Of a DNA stretch of 64,000 bases, positions 36,108-47,535 are shown piece after piece; positions within the stretch are counted from its first letter, which is position 1; each line of letters opens with the position of its first letter. The DNA comes from Bolinopsis microptera. Taxonomy: Eukaryota; Ctenophora; Tentaculata; Lobata; Bolinopsidae. The translations under genes and the position numbers were made by a program. The stretch spans positions 1,792,879 through 1,856,878 of the forward strand of contig NC_087080.1 of the NCBI RefSeq assembly GCF_026151205.1, written 5' to 3'. The notes under the pieces were generated by a model. That model ran no database searches and was not told the origin of the DNA. It was given only the letters and a program-made list of their open reading frames with translations.

Positions 36108-38782
36108 CTAGGGGTTGGTAGCCCACTAGCAACAAGTCCAAGATCTCAGGCAACCAAAAAATGACTGATAAGAGAACTGAGGGTCTGCAGCCACACACAG
36201 ACAGTGAGGGAGAGTAAAATAGGGGGGTTTTGTGCCTCAGTACACAGAACCTAAAGTCATCAAGCTGTGAGGAGGTTCTTACAGCAGAAGTAGGCTAGAA
36301 ACTGTGACATCAACATGTTTCTAGTTAAAAGGGAGAGTGTTCTGAATAACTCTGATGGCCAGACTGCCATCTTGATGTCCGCTGGAAGTAGTGCGCTTGT
36401 CGCATCTGCCACTCAGCATACCTGCAGCAGGCAGGATCCTCTGAAGCTCTTGCTACACGGCGTTAACTGTATCCGTGCATTACCATTCCCGGGTGTCAGT
36501 AGCGCGAGTCTACTGCTCGGACCCACTCCAGAGTGAGGAATAAAAATACAAATATGATACGAAATCGTTAATATGTTTAATTTTGAAACAATAATAACCA
36601 TTCCTCGATTAGACTACAATATTCTTCCAGAAATGATTGGTAGGCTATTATTCAGCTAATCGGAACTCAAGTTTAACAATGTTGAGGTTAATTTTGCTTT
36701 CTTACCAAAATGTGACAAAATTCACTTTTCCTGCCCCAACACTCAACAGTAACAAGAATTTCGCCGCGGTTAAATCACGCACGATCAATTTTCCCTACCA
36801 TGTACCATTAATTCTTTTGAGTGAAAAGTGTGACTGGAAAAAAAGTGCACCATATTTACATACTATGTTTTTTATAAATAAGTGGGATTCGTGCATGGTA
36901 AAAATTGACGATTTATTTGACCAATGCAGCGCCGCGCATCAACAATAAATGAATCCAGAAAATTGCGGAAAATAACTTTGCGAAGGAGGAATTTCACTGC
37001 AATTAATTAACACATGGCTAGCGTTGCGCGCAGCATAACAGACGCTTCCTATACACTTAATTATAGGGGAGTGGTCTATATTGCGAAGGAGCAGACTTTT
37101 GTCGTCATCGCAGGTCCATCGGGCCACCTCATATATCCAAACCCGATTACTTATTCCCTACGATCTTTTTGCCTTCGGCAAGAGTAGGGAAAAAAATTCA
37201 ATGTAATAAAAATTGGCATGGGTTTCTATATTTCCTGTATAAATCAATTGAAACTATAATAAGGACAGTTTGATGTGAAAGAAAATGTATTTAACTGTTA
37301 CAATAACTTGTGTGACGAAATTTACATTTCTTGCACCTATTTTGAAGAAGATCATACCTCTGTAGAATATAATGTTACTTTATCATAATACCTATGTCAA
37401 TAAACTAGTTATTTTGCCAACAAGGAGCAAATAGAGTTATAATTTGTTTTGTGACGAATTAGACATATTTTTACCATGTTGAGATGTTATAATTGTGCCA
37501 ATGTTGACAAATTACTGCCACATAATAATTTATGTGACCGGTGCAACTGCATGGTTGCAATAGTGTTGATTGATGCATAGTACGTAATATATTAAGACAC
37601 AATGAAAATTGAAACTATCGGACCACGATGCATGGCCATGGGGACTTGCCACCCCATAGTATCACTATAGCAACATTAAAATATATCGACTCTGTTACAT
37701 CGTTTCCTGTTAATATAAAACTCCGTTAGAAACTGAACTGGGATCTGGCAATATGGTGTGTCAAAATTTAACCATTATTTATTTTTTTTTAAACCAAAGA
37801 CTTTAAAATTAAAACTTGCATATCATGATTTATTAAAAACATGGTGAAAAATAATTTGATTTGATACGACAGACTGACAGATGATCACAAGAACTGTTTT
37901 AACAGCTACTTGTGTTGGTGATTAACGATTAGTATAGTGGGCAGGGCAGCGTCGACAGTATAGTGATCTGTATAGTGCTCTGTTTGAACCATAGTTAAAA
38001 TAAATAAAAGTAAATGAGCCCATGTCTTATCAGCACCTGCTAGTGCTATCATGACAGTGAAATGTGAATGGGCGGGCAGTGAAAAAATGTGGCATATGGT
38101 TGATAGTGACTAGTGTGCTAATCGTCTAATTTTACTTATTCCTCAGGTAATTCTCGGTAGTTGATTAGTTGTGTGCCTGATCTCGTTTATTTACGTAGCC
38201 CGGGTAATTATGTAACAGAAAAAGTGGCCATTCTTCATTGTTTCCTGAGCTTTGCAGTTCTATTACACGCTTTGTTGATTTATTATAAATGCTTATTGAG
38301 AAAATACTAGATGGACAAGTTATGCGACTAATTTTGAGCTCGGTAATAGCTAATATAATAGGACCTTTATAGAAAACACTAGCGCGTAGATCCGGATGAG
38401 AGTACGTTGTTAGCCAGTTGATATTGTCGTCATAAGACGTGCCATACTTTGATATATTGGAAGGGAATAAGTCTTTTATGAACGACGGCAAAAGGCCAGG
38501 CATGGGCATGTAAGTTATCTTGTGAATCAGAGTCAGAGCATTTTTTTATGATGACCCCGTGTACGGGGGGCCGGGGGGTGTCCCGGTGTCTAGCCTAAAA
38601 TTTTTGTGAAACTTAATTCTGACCAACAAACTAGGACCCGTGACTAAAATTTTGAGGGGGTTCCGGACCCCAACTGCCCACCACGATCGGTGCCCGTGGT
38701 GCAGCCGCGCCCATATTTGGGCCCAATTAGGATTTATATTAGGATCAAATCACCTTCAAAAGTTCAAATGCCCAAATCCCAG
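36108..38782. other. LINE 5' flank and AT-rich intron, no gene seen
   Basis: 36,110-36,540 may be the 5' UTR of the LINE on its left. The remainder is AT-rich. A GC-rich patch at about 38,545-38,730 (runs of G and C, GTGTACGGGGGGCCGGGG) looks like part of a dispersed repeat. I see no exon with convincing splice sites before the TSP1 exon. Confidence 0.4.
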
Positions 38783-38944
38783 ATTATGGAGAGTGGTCAG
38801 ACTGTTCAGCTTTTTGTGGAGAAGGTTCTCAAACAAGAACAAGGACTTGTACTAACCCTGGTCCAGCTACTTATGGTGGTGCAGATTGTGTTGGGGAAGT
38901 GTCTGAAAGTCGACCTTGCATAAAAGATAACCGGAAGTGTCCAG
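38783..38944 (+). CDS. TSP1 (thrombospondin type 1) exon
   Basis: The 162-nt exon lies between CAAATCCCAG and CCAG|GTTGAA, with symmetric phase 1. It encodes one TSP1 domain: DYGEWSDCSAFCGEGSQTRT at the start, then RTCTNPGP, GGADCVGE and ESRPCIKDNRKCP. All six TSP1 cysteines and the W-S-x-C-S-x-x-C-G-x-G-x-Q-x-R-x-R core are present. TSP1 repeats mediate extracellular protein and glycosaminoglycan binding. The next exon begins 154 bp downstream after an almost identical acceptor context. Confidence 0.85.
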
Positions 38945-39098
38945 GTTGAAATATCCTTTCCTTTTAAGATTTGCTAATATTATTCATCCCCACTCTCCCG
39001 AGGAAAACTTATGATTATCTCGATTAAATTTCTCAAAACAGCGTAAATTATTTATCAAATGTTTAGAGTTGGCTATTTTTAACGAATTCAAATCCCAG

Positions 39099-40617
39099 AT
39101 TTTAGTCTGGTGGACTCTAATGGTGATACTGTTGGCGCTGGAATTCTTGGGTTACTAATCAGCGATGGAGGAACAGTTTGTGACGATTATTTCACTGATT
39201 ACTCAGCTGATGCTATTTGTCGTGAAATGGGATACAATGGTCAAATGAGTTGGACATCCGGTAGTAAGTGGGACATCCAGTCAAATTATTATATTACCCT
39301 GGACGACGTTTCATGCAGCAGCGGTGAATGGAGTTCGTGTACATTTAGATTATCGGGAAATTGTGGTCACAGTGAAGATGTGTTTTTACAGTGTTACAGT
39401 GTAGACTACAGTATAGTGAGCGAACTAAGAAAATCAGGAGAAAATTGTACAGTAACAACAGCAAATGGGTTTCTTAAAAATGTGTGTTTCAATGAAACGA
39501 AGAAACGACACTTTTTCAAGTGTGCCCACTCTGATGTGTACTTTGAATATGTGTTTGACAGGGTAACTTCAGTGTGTAGGAACGATCCCCACGTGTATCA
39601 GGCATGTGGATTTTACACAAAAATAACAAACACGGATGTGCTGTGTGGAGGTTTGTTTTGCAATCACAAACATATCAAATGTGATCAAAACTGTAGTGTA
39701 GATAATGATTGTTCAGTATCACAGAGTAGTGACGGCTCAACAGCAGAGGTATGCAATGATAAATGTGACACTCGATATTGTATAGATGAAAGTAATTGTA
39801 ACGGGTATACATACGGAGTTAACTGCATAGGTAATTGGGGGAGGAAGGTGTATGTTCCTGTAAGGTATATATGTGACGAATACAGGTCCTGTGATAAAGG
39901 AGAAGATGAACAGGACTGTAAAGTAACTGAAACTACCCCACACACGTGTACACAATACAAAAGTAAAGTGGTTTATAACAAAACCAGAACAGTACCTATA
40001 TTTAATTATACTAGGTGCTCAGTATTCGATATTAAGAGGGGGACATATCCATACTGTCAGAACTATTTAGATCAGACTAACTGTCCTGATATAGAGCGAG
40101 TAGCAGGGACAAAAGGATTTCGCGGCATGTACGAAACCGCGAAATTTCCCATTCTCCGCGACAAATTTTATGTATAGTTTAATATACCGCGAAATGTATT
40201 TCGCGGTATCGCGATTTTTGGCCAAAATCGCCGCGAAATCCTTTTGTCCCTGGCGAGTAGGGGGGTATTGTGATATTGATGGGTATAACTCGAGTGTTTC
40301 TAAGTACATGTTGTGTTATGCTTATGATGAAAGGGCTAGTTTACCAGTAAAGTTATGTGACGATGACATTCAAAACAGTTGTATATCACCGTCTACTTCA
40401 ACTGATTGCAGACTACACAAACACAGAATGTGTGACGGAGTGTGGGATTGTACTGATGGAAGTGACGAATATCATGACACATGCGAATACATGACGAATA
40501 CATTTCCATGTGTCCGTAAGTTTAGCTTTAAAATAAGTATGAAGTTCGGAATACCAGTTTCTTGGATAATGGACGATGTGGTGGATTGTATGGACGGGTT
40601 AGATGAACAGCCTGAGG
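39099..40617 (+). CDS. SRCR plus LDLa-repeat exon of secreted/receptor-like protein, interrupted by a MITE and truncated by a gap
   Basis: After the acceptor at 39,098 the frame starts with an SRCR domain: FSLVDSNGDTVGAG, GGTVCDDYFTDYSADAICRE, LDDVSCSSGEW and NCGHSEDVFLQC. A cysteine-rich stretch follows, then an LDLa-like repeat (SCDKGEDEQDC, about 39.9 kb) and two more LDLa-like repeats (CDGVWDCTDGSDE; VVDCMDGLDEQ). A 149-bp hAT-type MITE with its 8-bp duplication at 40,104-40,260 adds 157 bp and an in-frame stop. Without it the frame on the two sides is continuous. The exon runs into 100 N. Whether the protein has a membrane anchor is unknown. Confidence 0.8.
40096..40260. mobile_element. 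149-bp hAT-type MITE with 8-bp target-site duplication, inside a coding exon
   Basis: The element spans 40,104-40,252. Its ends are perfect 23-bp inverted repeats, starting CAGGGACAAAAGGATT. The 8-bp sequence GCGAGTAG flanks it on both sides (40,096-40,103 and 40,253-40,260). CAGGG-type ends with 8-bp duplications are typical of hAT elements. The interior is also palindromic (repeated CCGCGAAAT) and non-coding. It interrupts the LDLa-repeat coding sequence. Confidence 0.92.
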
Positions 40618-40717
40618 NNNNNNNNNNNNNNNNNNNNNNNNNNNNNNNNNNNNNNNNNNNNNNNNNNNNNNNNNNNNNNNNNNNNNNNNNNNNNNNNNNN
40701 NNNNNNNNNNNNNNNNN
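40618..40717. other. Assembly gap of 100 N
   Basis: Exactly 100 N, a conventional scaffold-gap length, so the true missing length is unknown. It cuts the LDLa-repeat exon; nothing on its right side continues that frame convincingly. Confidence 0.98.
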
Positions 40718-42530
40718 GTTTACCAAGACAAATTTGATTATGGACCATTGTTGAATCAACAATGGTTTATTGTTGGATTTCACAATTTCACAAACGGTAG
40801 CCAACACCCAATGTGTGATTGTTGTTACAATTAGTTACAGATTCAATACAGGCATTATGAAATAGCAAAATCCAACAAATCTGATGCGACCTCACTTCGT
40901 CACACTTACTTAGATGTAAGCAGAAATCTGTTTTAAGTCCCATTAGGAACATGAACATAACAATCATTGAAGACGTTTAGGACTCAATTTCAGAGAATTG
41001 CTAACTTTTCTCTGAAACTTAATTAACTGGTATTCAAGATTGTTTTACTGTCCGAGACATCTTAAAATGTGTTACAGTATGACAACTGTTATCACAACAT
41101 TATTCCAAAGACTAATCCCCTAATAACATCCAAAAAACCGTCAGATATGATTTCGATGTCTAGAAATCAGTTCCCTTTGACCAAGTTCCCAGCCAAGCAA
41201 GTTCGCCGGACTGACCTAACACTGAACTAATTTAAATACTGTTTGGTCGGAGTGAGTTTGCTAGTCTGTACAGATATTGTGTCATCACGTCTATATCAAT
41301 GTATTAGTTAATAAGACAGACAGTACAGATGTTAGGCTTGTAAATCCTTGGGATCGACTATTAGCCTTATGTAGGGTTTAATGAAAACTTTAAATTTCAT
41401 GTGGTGAAATGAGTGTCTGAAATTCATAATGTCAAGTGAGAGCAAATCGTGTAGTGAAGTTGTCCAGAAACCAATTGACTATTTTCTTCTTTCAAGTTCT
41501 AGTAGAAAAGTGATGTTCGGCGTTATATTTCAATAGTTGAGCAAGACCTTTGAAGTAACGCACCAGATATTTAATACATTCAGAATATAATGTTAAACTG
41601 GGCCCAAACGTCATTTTGACGTCTTATAAGTCACGTGTTCAGCAGTCACGTGACTTATCAAATTGTCATCACCTTAAACTGCATGGACTATTGATATACC
41701 AGGGTTGGATTTCTATTGGTCACACTGATGGTAGATATCTAAATTTGGTGCATGTTGATCTGCTGATGTCCGGTATGAAGCCAGAAAAACTGCAAAGTTG
41801 AATTTAAGTTGCCGAGTTTAAACTTTTCTACTTCAATTTTACAATCTATTCAAGTATTCATATTCATATTCATATTAATAAACATGAATGGTAGATAATA
41901 ATTTGAAAATATATACGAAAAGGGAAAGTTTTAATGGTTCCAAACAGAATTCAAGAACAATCTGCTCAAATCTTGATAAATGAATCCCTTGCCTCCAAAA
42001 TAAAACAATATGTACAGTCTTTGACAATCAACAGGGTAAAAATATTTTATAATATTGTAATAATTAATAGTTTGTACACCAAAATACATAACATGAAAAA
42101 ATCTAATTCATACTCGAAATATCTTACAGCAAATACAGCATTATACATAAGCAAGTTCATAATATATAACCAACAATTTATATAGACAATTCAATTCAGA
42201 GTCTAGGCAAGGGAAAATTAAACCTAAAGATTGTTTGGCCGGGATTTTCTCTGTCTTCTTAGCCCAAAACAATCATGCAAGCCAGCCAAACGAAACAAAA
42301 AGGGTGAAATAAATTGTTACAACGTCTGAATCCGATGTGCGAATGCTCAAGATATATCGTAACTAGAGTAACTCCGAGATAAAAAGTACTATTTTCACAC
42401 ATTTTCTGATCATTTTAATAATTTTTTTGTTATTTTGAGCCCGATATTAAACGAAGCCCGAGCTTGGCCGCCACAGTCCGAGTAAAACTAACGTCCGGAG
42501 ATAAAAGGACAATTAGACACTAAATTGAAA
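40718..42530. other. No gene recognised after the gap
   Basis: AT-rich sequence. A 21-bp palindrome (CCATTGTTGAATCAACAATGG with its centre near 40,753) lies just right of the gap. The remaining exons of the TSP1-SRCR-LDLa gene would be expected here or in the gap, but I cannot identify any. Confidence 0.4.
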
Positions 42531-42746
42531 CTAACAAGATCGTCGGCCAGGGTTACGGTTGGCGCTTCTCATGCGGTTCTGCTTGGTTTTGTTGAAGGTA
42601 GAGTTTCTTGCCTTCCAGGAGTTCTTGGGGTTGGTGGCCCTTTGTGCGGAGGCAGCAGCAGTGTGCTGGAACAGCATCTGCTCAACAAGGTTGAGCTGTT
42701 TGACGTGTTTAACCACGTGTTCCTTCTCAGAAACGTTCTCCAATTG
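42531..42746 (-). CDS. TP53INP-like gene, exon 3
   Basis: The exon starts after AATCGCAG and encodes QLENVSEKEHVVKHVKQLNL, then VEQMLFQHTAAASA and the basic C-terminus RNPGRRSC before the stop. It carries the conserved C-terminal block of the family. Confidence 0.7.
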   Translation of the reverse strand, partial: QLENVSEKEHVVKHVKQLNLVEQMLFQHTAAASAQRATNPKNSWKARNSTFNKTKQNRMRSANRNPGRRSC

Positions 42747-43276
42747 CTGCGATTAATAAAGTGTGATTGATAGGGTATTGGTAATGAGATTCACTTCAAA
42801 TTGTTGAAAATACGTCTGTTACTATACTATTTTATCTGTTATATCTATCGAATTTAATATGATTTGAGTAATTCGTGAAGATTGTAATTACCTGCTCTTC
42901 ACAAATTCTCTTCGAGCAGGGTTCCTCGTCATCAGATTCGCAGCCGTGATTGACCATTATCACTGAGCCAACCTGAGGATGAAATATTGAGTTTCGATAG
43001 TAGTATGGGATTCATTTGTTAATAGTCTGATAAATGCGGAGAAATAAGTCTCATTTCATCGATCAAGGATACATTTAACAAACTTTTAATGCGATGGTTA
43101 CTATATTTTACCTCATCGGCATCAGGTGAAGGTGCTCTCTTTGGTCCAACAAGCATCCACCCATCCTCATCGATATTATCGTTTGCGGCCGGGACTGGGC
43201 TCAGAGCCGTCTGAGGTTCATCGACTTCAGGGTAGAAGTAAGAACTGATAGCCCCCCAGATAGGCTTTGGTGCCAT
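42531..43276 (-). CDS. TP53INP-like (p53-inducible nuclear protein / DOR family) gene
   Basis: Three exons join in phase 0 (43112-43276, 42892-42972, 42531-42746) to give 153 residues starting MAPKPIWGAISSYFY. Residues about 35-43 read DEDGWMLVG, matching the family's N-terminal acidic W-x-x-[VIL] LC3-interacting motif. The C-terminus has HTAAASAQRA and NKTKQNRMRSANRNPGRR, resembling the family's second conserved block (AA-rich helix, then R-x-x-L-x-R-N-x-x-R-x-x-N-R). Known relatives act in autophagosome formation and as transcription cofactors. The protein is shorter than vertebrate members, with little between the two blocks. All splice sites are GT-AG. Confidence 0.7.
42892..42972 (-). 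CDS. TP53INP-like gene, exon 2
   Basis: This 81-nt, phase-0 exon between CCTCAG and CAG|GTAATT encodes VGSVIMVNHGCESDDEEPCS, then KRICEEQ. It is an acidic segment without recognisable family motif. Confidence 0.7.
43112..43276 (-). CDS. TP53INP-like gene, exon 1
   Basis: The first ATG with good downstream coding starts 55 codons ending SPDADE at GAG|GTAAAA. It includes the W-x-x-V motif with acidic residues on its N side. The upstream sequence has no further in-frame ATG that I would prefer. Confidence 0.7.
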
Positions 43277-43660
43277 GTTTAACTTGTTTCTTCGTAGGAC
43301 TAAAAAATAAAAAGACGGAGCTTCTAAAATCGCGTGAGCATATACCTAGACAGGAAAGAACTGGTCAATTGATCGTAAATAAAATATAAATCAGTATAAT
43401 TGTATTAGCAACTGAAACAAACTTACAAAGACAGTATTTATTTATTGCAAAACTAACACTCACAAGACTTCACTCACACTCCAGCATAAAGCACTACAAT
43501 AATTGACCAACACACTCAGCTTTGTTCTCCTGTCTCTAGCTGGCGGAATCCAAAAATAGAATAAGTTATCCAGTGCCGAAAGCACAGTGAATTGATGTTT
43601 AAGGCGTTCCAGCCACGCGCGGCGTTGAAATTAATACGCGAGCAACAAACCTTGCAGTGA

Positions 43661-43759
43661 ATATATTGTACATATACAGTTGCACGTATATATTATATAT
43701 AGAATATAGTGTAACCCGACCTTCTGTAACATTTCTGCAACTATATATGTACAATATAT
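43661..43759. repeat. Inverted repeat / hairpin, 24-bp arms
   Basis: The arms at 43,661-43,684 and 43,736-43,759 match at 23 of 24 positions (ATATATTGTACATATA...). They are separated by 51 nt that are themselves rich in TATA repeats. It lies about 400 bp upstream of the TP53INP-like start codon; probably a small fold-back element. Confidence 0.8.
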
Positions 43760-44134
43760 ACATGCAACTTGTGCCTGACCTAAAATTATAAAAGCTCGTC
43801 ATCATCAAAAACCTGAAGTCCATAACAACATATAACAGCAGTACCGAGCTAATTTTAAAATATAACGGGCACTTAAAAGGAAAATTCCTAACATTATAAT
43901 GCACTGATGTTTTATATATATGTAAATATAAGTTTATGAACGAGTAAACTGTCTTAAGAGAATATTTTTAGATCTAATTTAAGTTTCTAACTTTAAGGAT
44001 TTGGAGCGGGATATTTAAAACATATAAGTGATACGAAAGGAGTTTATTAGCAGGAGCTTTCAAAATACTTGTGTAAATCGTCTTCTAAGGATTGCTTTGT
44101 ATCACCAATCACGTCGTGATCCCCATTGTGAATT

Positions 44135-44600
44135 TGTAGGTTTACAACCTACCAGGACGCGCGCCGAGTTGGACTCGTCGACGGTCCTGTATATTATATG
44201 GAACAGATATTTTACTTACCTGAGGACCCCAGGCTATTATGTTCATTAAAGATTTGGCGGAATGACAGGCTGAGCGCGGCCCAGTAAATATTTTAAGAGT
44301 ATCACCCGTTAATTGTGAATTGTCGTTTCACTAACTGTATCGTGGCAAAAGCTTGACGGATGTTACTCGTCTAAATTTCTTCGAAGTAGCGCGCGCCGCT
44401 TTCTTCTCGAAATGGCCCGATGGCAAGTGCTACGAAGTAGCGCGCGCCGGGTCAGACCATTAACAATGGTCAAGGCAAAAGCACTTAATTGTTTGTAGGT
44501 TTATAACCTATCATGATTATGCTCATAAACCGAATAGAGATTCGGCGGAACGACAGGCTGAGCGCCGCCCAGTAAACTGTATTTGTATCACGTGGTGACC
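44135..44600. repeat. Two copies of a dispersed repeat with a GTAGGTTTACAACCTAC palindrome
   Basis: Copies at about 44,135-44,312 and 44,491-44,600 share a TTGTAGGTTTA(C/T)AACCTA start and a later GACAGGCTGAGCG(C)GCCCAGTAAA block. A third, partial copy is at 49,359-49,433, ending with the same TATCACCCGTTAA. A direct repeat of GAAGTAGCGCGCGCCG lies between the first two. Probably a short non-autonomous transposon. Confidence 0.65.
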
Positions 44601-44769
44601 CCCACTGTCGCTTCGACGATACAGGGGGAGCCGCGCACTTCGTGCGCGGCGGGTCATACAACGTATGACAACCATGACGTAGGGTAAAAATGCTTCCCTG
44701 GAGAGTTATGGGCAAAAAACTGTTTTGGTCACGTGACAGGCTAGTAAAACATGAATTCGATTGTTTTGG

Positions 44770-44870
44770 ACTTGTATAGGGTTAGGGTTGTGGTAAGGGT
44801 TAATGGGTTATGGATAGCTTCGGGGTTATGGTTAGGGTTAGGGTTGGGATTAGGGTTTATGTAAAACCGT
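44770..44870. repeat. Degenerate TTAGGG-like interstitial repeat
   Basis: About 100 bp of imperfect GGGTTAGGGTT-type repeats interrupted by variants such as GGGTTATGG. They are too degenerate and too internal to be a chromosome end. TTAGGG is the ancestral animal telomere repeat. Confidence 0.75.
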
Positions 44871-45069
44871 TTTGTACGGCTGCAAAACCATAAAACCAAA
44901 GTCACGTGACATTTTTGGGCGAGCGAATTTGTAAAACATAAAAGCCACCGCCACCAGTAAAACAATCCATGGAGTTTCTGCCCAAACTTTGAAATGTCGA
45001 TCGTGTCTGGGGGTGCTGACTGCTGCTGCAACGAGTGATGGCCTGAAACCTTTTCAGTTCTATATATCA

Positions 45070-46100
45070 TTTATAGGCCTCAGAGGGCCCAACAACAATG
45101 TTCAGTCTTCCGCTATGATGCGCATTGTTCAGATATTGTTTATTTATAATAGGTAGTGCGCCATCGACAGTGAGCCGCGCGTGCCGACTGTAGGATTGAG
45201 GATGGTTTTTTAGCGCTAATTTCGGCCAGCACAATTTTCTTCGAACAAATAAATATTGAGTATCCTTCCCGACCTCCAATTGCAACAAAAATCGGTAAGC
45301 TTACTCATAGACTTACAAGGAAAGTGTCCGAAAAGTTTAAAGCATATCCAACCATCAGACATTATGTTACAGATAAAAGCAGCGTATTTTGCCCCATTTT
45401 GAACACTATATCAACTCCGATATCCACCAAATTTTTCGGACAGTTGTGAAAGCCCTATTGGAAGGTCGTCGCTAATTTTCAGAATGATCTTATTCAAGGA
45501 ACCTAAGATATATCCGAATAATACGACAAAAATCAACAAATTTGGTCAAATTACGGGACTTTTACACATTTTTACAGCTACTTTTGCTCCAAAAGCCGCG
45601 CACCATCAAATATGGCACCTAGGCGAAACTCACTGATCTTTCCAAAAAGGTATAACAAATTTGGTATTGTGAAAATTCTCACAGTCTCTACTTCTAGAAA
45701 ACAGTAGTACAAAAATTTTTAAAATCCGAGCAAGTTTATTTTTATCGTGCACCCCCTATTTATAACATTTATTTATGTATTAAGGGATATATAGAAGGGA
45801 TACCCTCATATCACTATTAAATTTATTGTGATTCGATTAATTTACCATTTCTGATTTCTTCTACTTTCACACTCATGAGTTAAACTAGTGACTTATCTCC
45901 TATCTGATAAATGATAATTATAACGATATCCGTTTACAAATGGGAGTGACGCGATAACAAAATTAAACAATAGATAAGCATATCAGGACAGTATGCATGT
46001 GGCCTAGGAATGTAATATAGGCAAATATAGTGTCATGTGATTTTGGTGATCGGCACAGGATTGGTACCTGGGTTCAATATCAGTTATCGGAGCATGCCAA
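45070..46100. other. Intergenic, no gene seen
   Basis: AT-rich intergenic sequence without a supported gene. Parts (about 45,290-45,740) have the look of a non-coding transposon remnant, but I find no terminal repeats. Confidence 0.4.
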
Positions 46101-46231
46101 CTTTTAATTGTGCTTAATTTTTTATTTCAGGCAGGCAGAGATGTAGGCAGGCAGGTATCTCAATTTCAAAACATTTATAACAACATTTCTTATAACATGC
46201 AAGGATCGTCGATCTCCAAAAACCATTCAGC

Positions 46232-46690
46232 GATGATCTATTTTGTGTTAATCGTCGATTGCCCATCGGCCATCGGGATTCGGGAAACAATGCTTGTACA
46301 AAATCTCAGCTACAAGAATTGACCTTTATAACAGCATTTTGTTCACCTCTATTATGTTCCTCCCATAGATTCAAATCGTTTAGTTTAATACAGCTTCAAG
46401 CCTTGAAATCTTTTACTGCATTTCTTAAACCTACATTTAAGGTCCCCTCGCAGTCTCGATGATGGATGAGCTATTTTGAGTAAATCGTCGATTACCCATC
46501 GGAAAACAATGCCTGCACAAAATCTCAGCTTCAAGCCTTGAAATCTTTTCCCCCCTCCGCCCATTCTCGATGAGCTATTTTAAGTTAATCGTCGATTACC
46601 CATCGGAAAACAATGCCTGCACAAAATCTCAGCTTCAAGCCTTGAAATCTTTTACTGCATTTCTTAAATCTACATTAAAGGTCCCCTCGC
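46232..46690. repeat. Three tandem copies of a degenerate repeat, 100-230 bp each
   Basis: The phrase AATCGTCGATTACCCATCGG followed by AACAATGCCTGCACAAAATC and CTTCAAGCCTTGAAATCTTT occurs three times (from about 46,232, 46,466 and 46,566). The second copy is internally truncated. Non-coding. Confidence 0.75.
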
Positions 46691-47029
46691 AGTTTCACAA
46701 GCTGTTGACTTATTCATTGGTAGGTTGCTCGGTCTCTCCCAAGTGACAAGTCATCAGCTCATACGGTTATAACTCTTCTGCAGAAAGAGATTACCGTCAC
46801 CGGGACTTGGCCAATGCTGATCACGTGACCCACGAATCACGCAGCACACATGAGACTATGGTAAGGCAGAGACCGAGCTCTCAGCTTAGTATTAGCAGTA
46901 GCGTAACAGGCAACGTTGCGCCACTGAGTGTTAGAGTAAGGGAGATGAGTTATAGTCATACCATTTTTACCACTCGAACAAACGTATATCAACATACCAG
47001 GAGGTGACCGGGATTGGCAATTTTGAGCT

Positions 47030-47535
47030 ATCCCGGTCCCGGTCCCGGTCAAATGCTGATTTATTTATTTATGATCCCGGTCCCGGTCCCGGTCCCGGTC
47101 CCGGTCCCGGTTAATTCGGGATTCTTGGTCCCGGTCCCGGTCCCAGTCAATCACTCAAATTTGCCGGGATTTTGACCGGGATCTTTTACATAATTTCATT
47201 CACTGTGATTTTAAGTTTTTCCTTTCATTCATTGTGAATTTCATCTTTAAACATCCTCTAAGCCAAATACAACAATGTTTAAAATTGCTAAACAAGTTTG
47301 AGTAATAAATTATGATCATGAATTAACCAGTAATCGACCGGAATTCCCGGTACCGGGATTGGCAATTTTGAGCTATCCCGGTCCCGGTCCCGGTCAATTC
47401 ACATTTTTCATCCCGGTCCCGGTAAATTGATAATTTCAGCGGATCTCAGTCCCGGTCCCGGTCCCGGTCCCGGTCAAGTCACATTTTGTATCCCGGTCCC
47501 GGTCCCGGTCAGGCCTGAAATCATGTCCCGGTCAC
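47030..47535. repeat. Clustered (CCCGGT)n hexanucleotide repeats
   Basis: Blocks of CCCGGT occur at about 47,033-47,050, 47,073-47,112, 47,128-47,150, 47,377-47,396 and 47,450-47,525. They are separated by AT-rich spacers with related GGGATTTTGACCGGGATC motifs. Non-coding low-complexity DNA. Confidence 0.9.

Noticed and set aside
41934-42185. 83-codon frame right of the gap
   Set aside because: AT-rich, Ile/Asn/Tyr/Lys-rich composition typical of chance open frames; no splice or domain support.
44770-44870. True telomere
   Set aside because: The TTAGGG-like repeats are short, degenerate and flanked by unique DNA on both sides.
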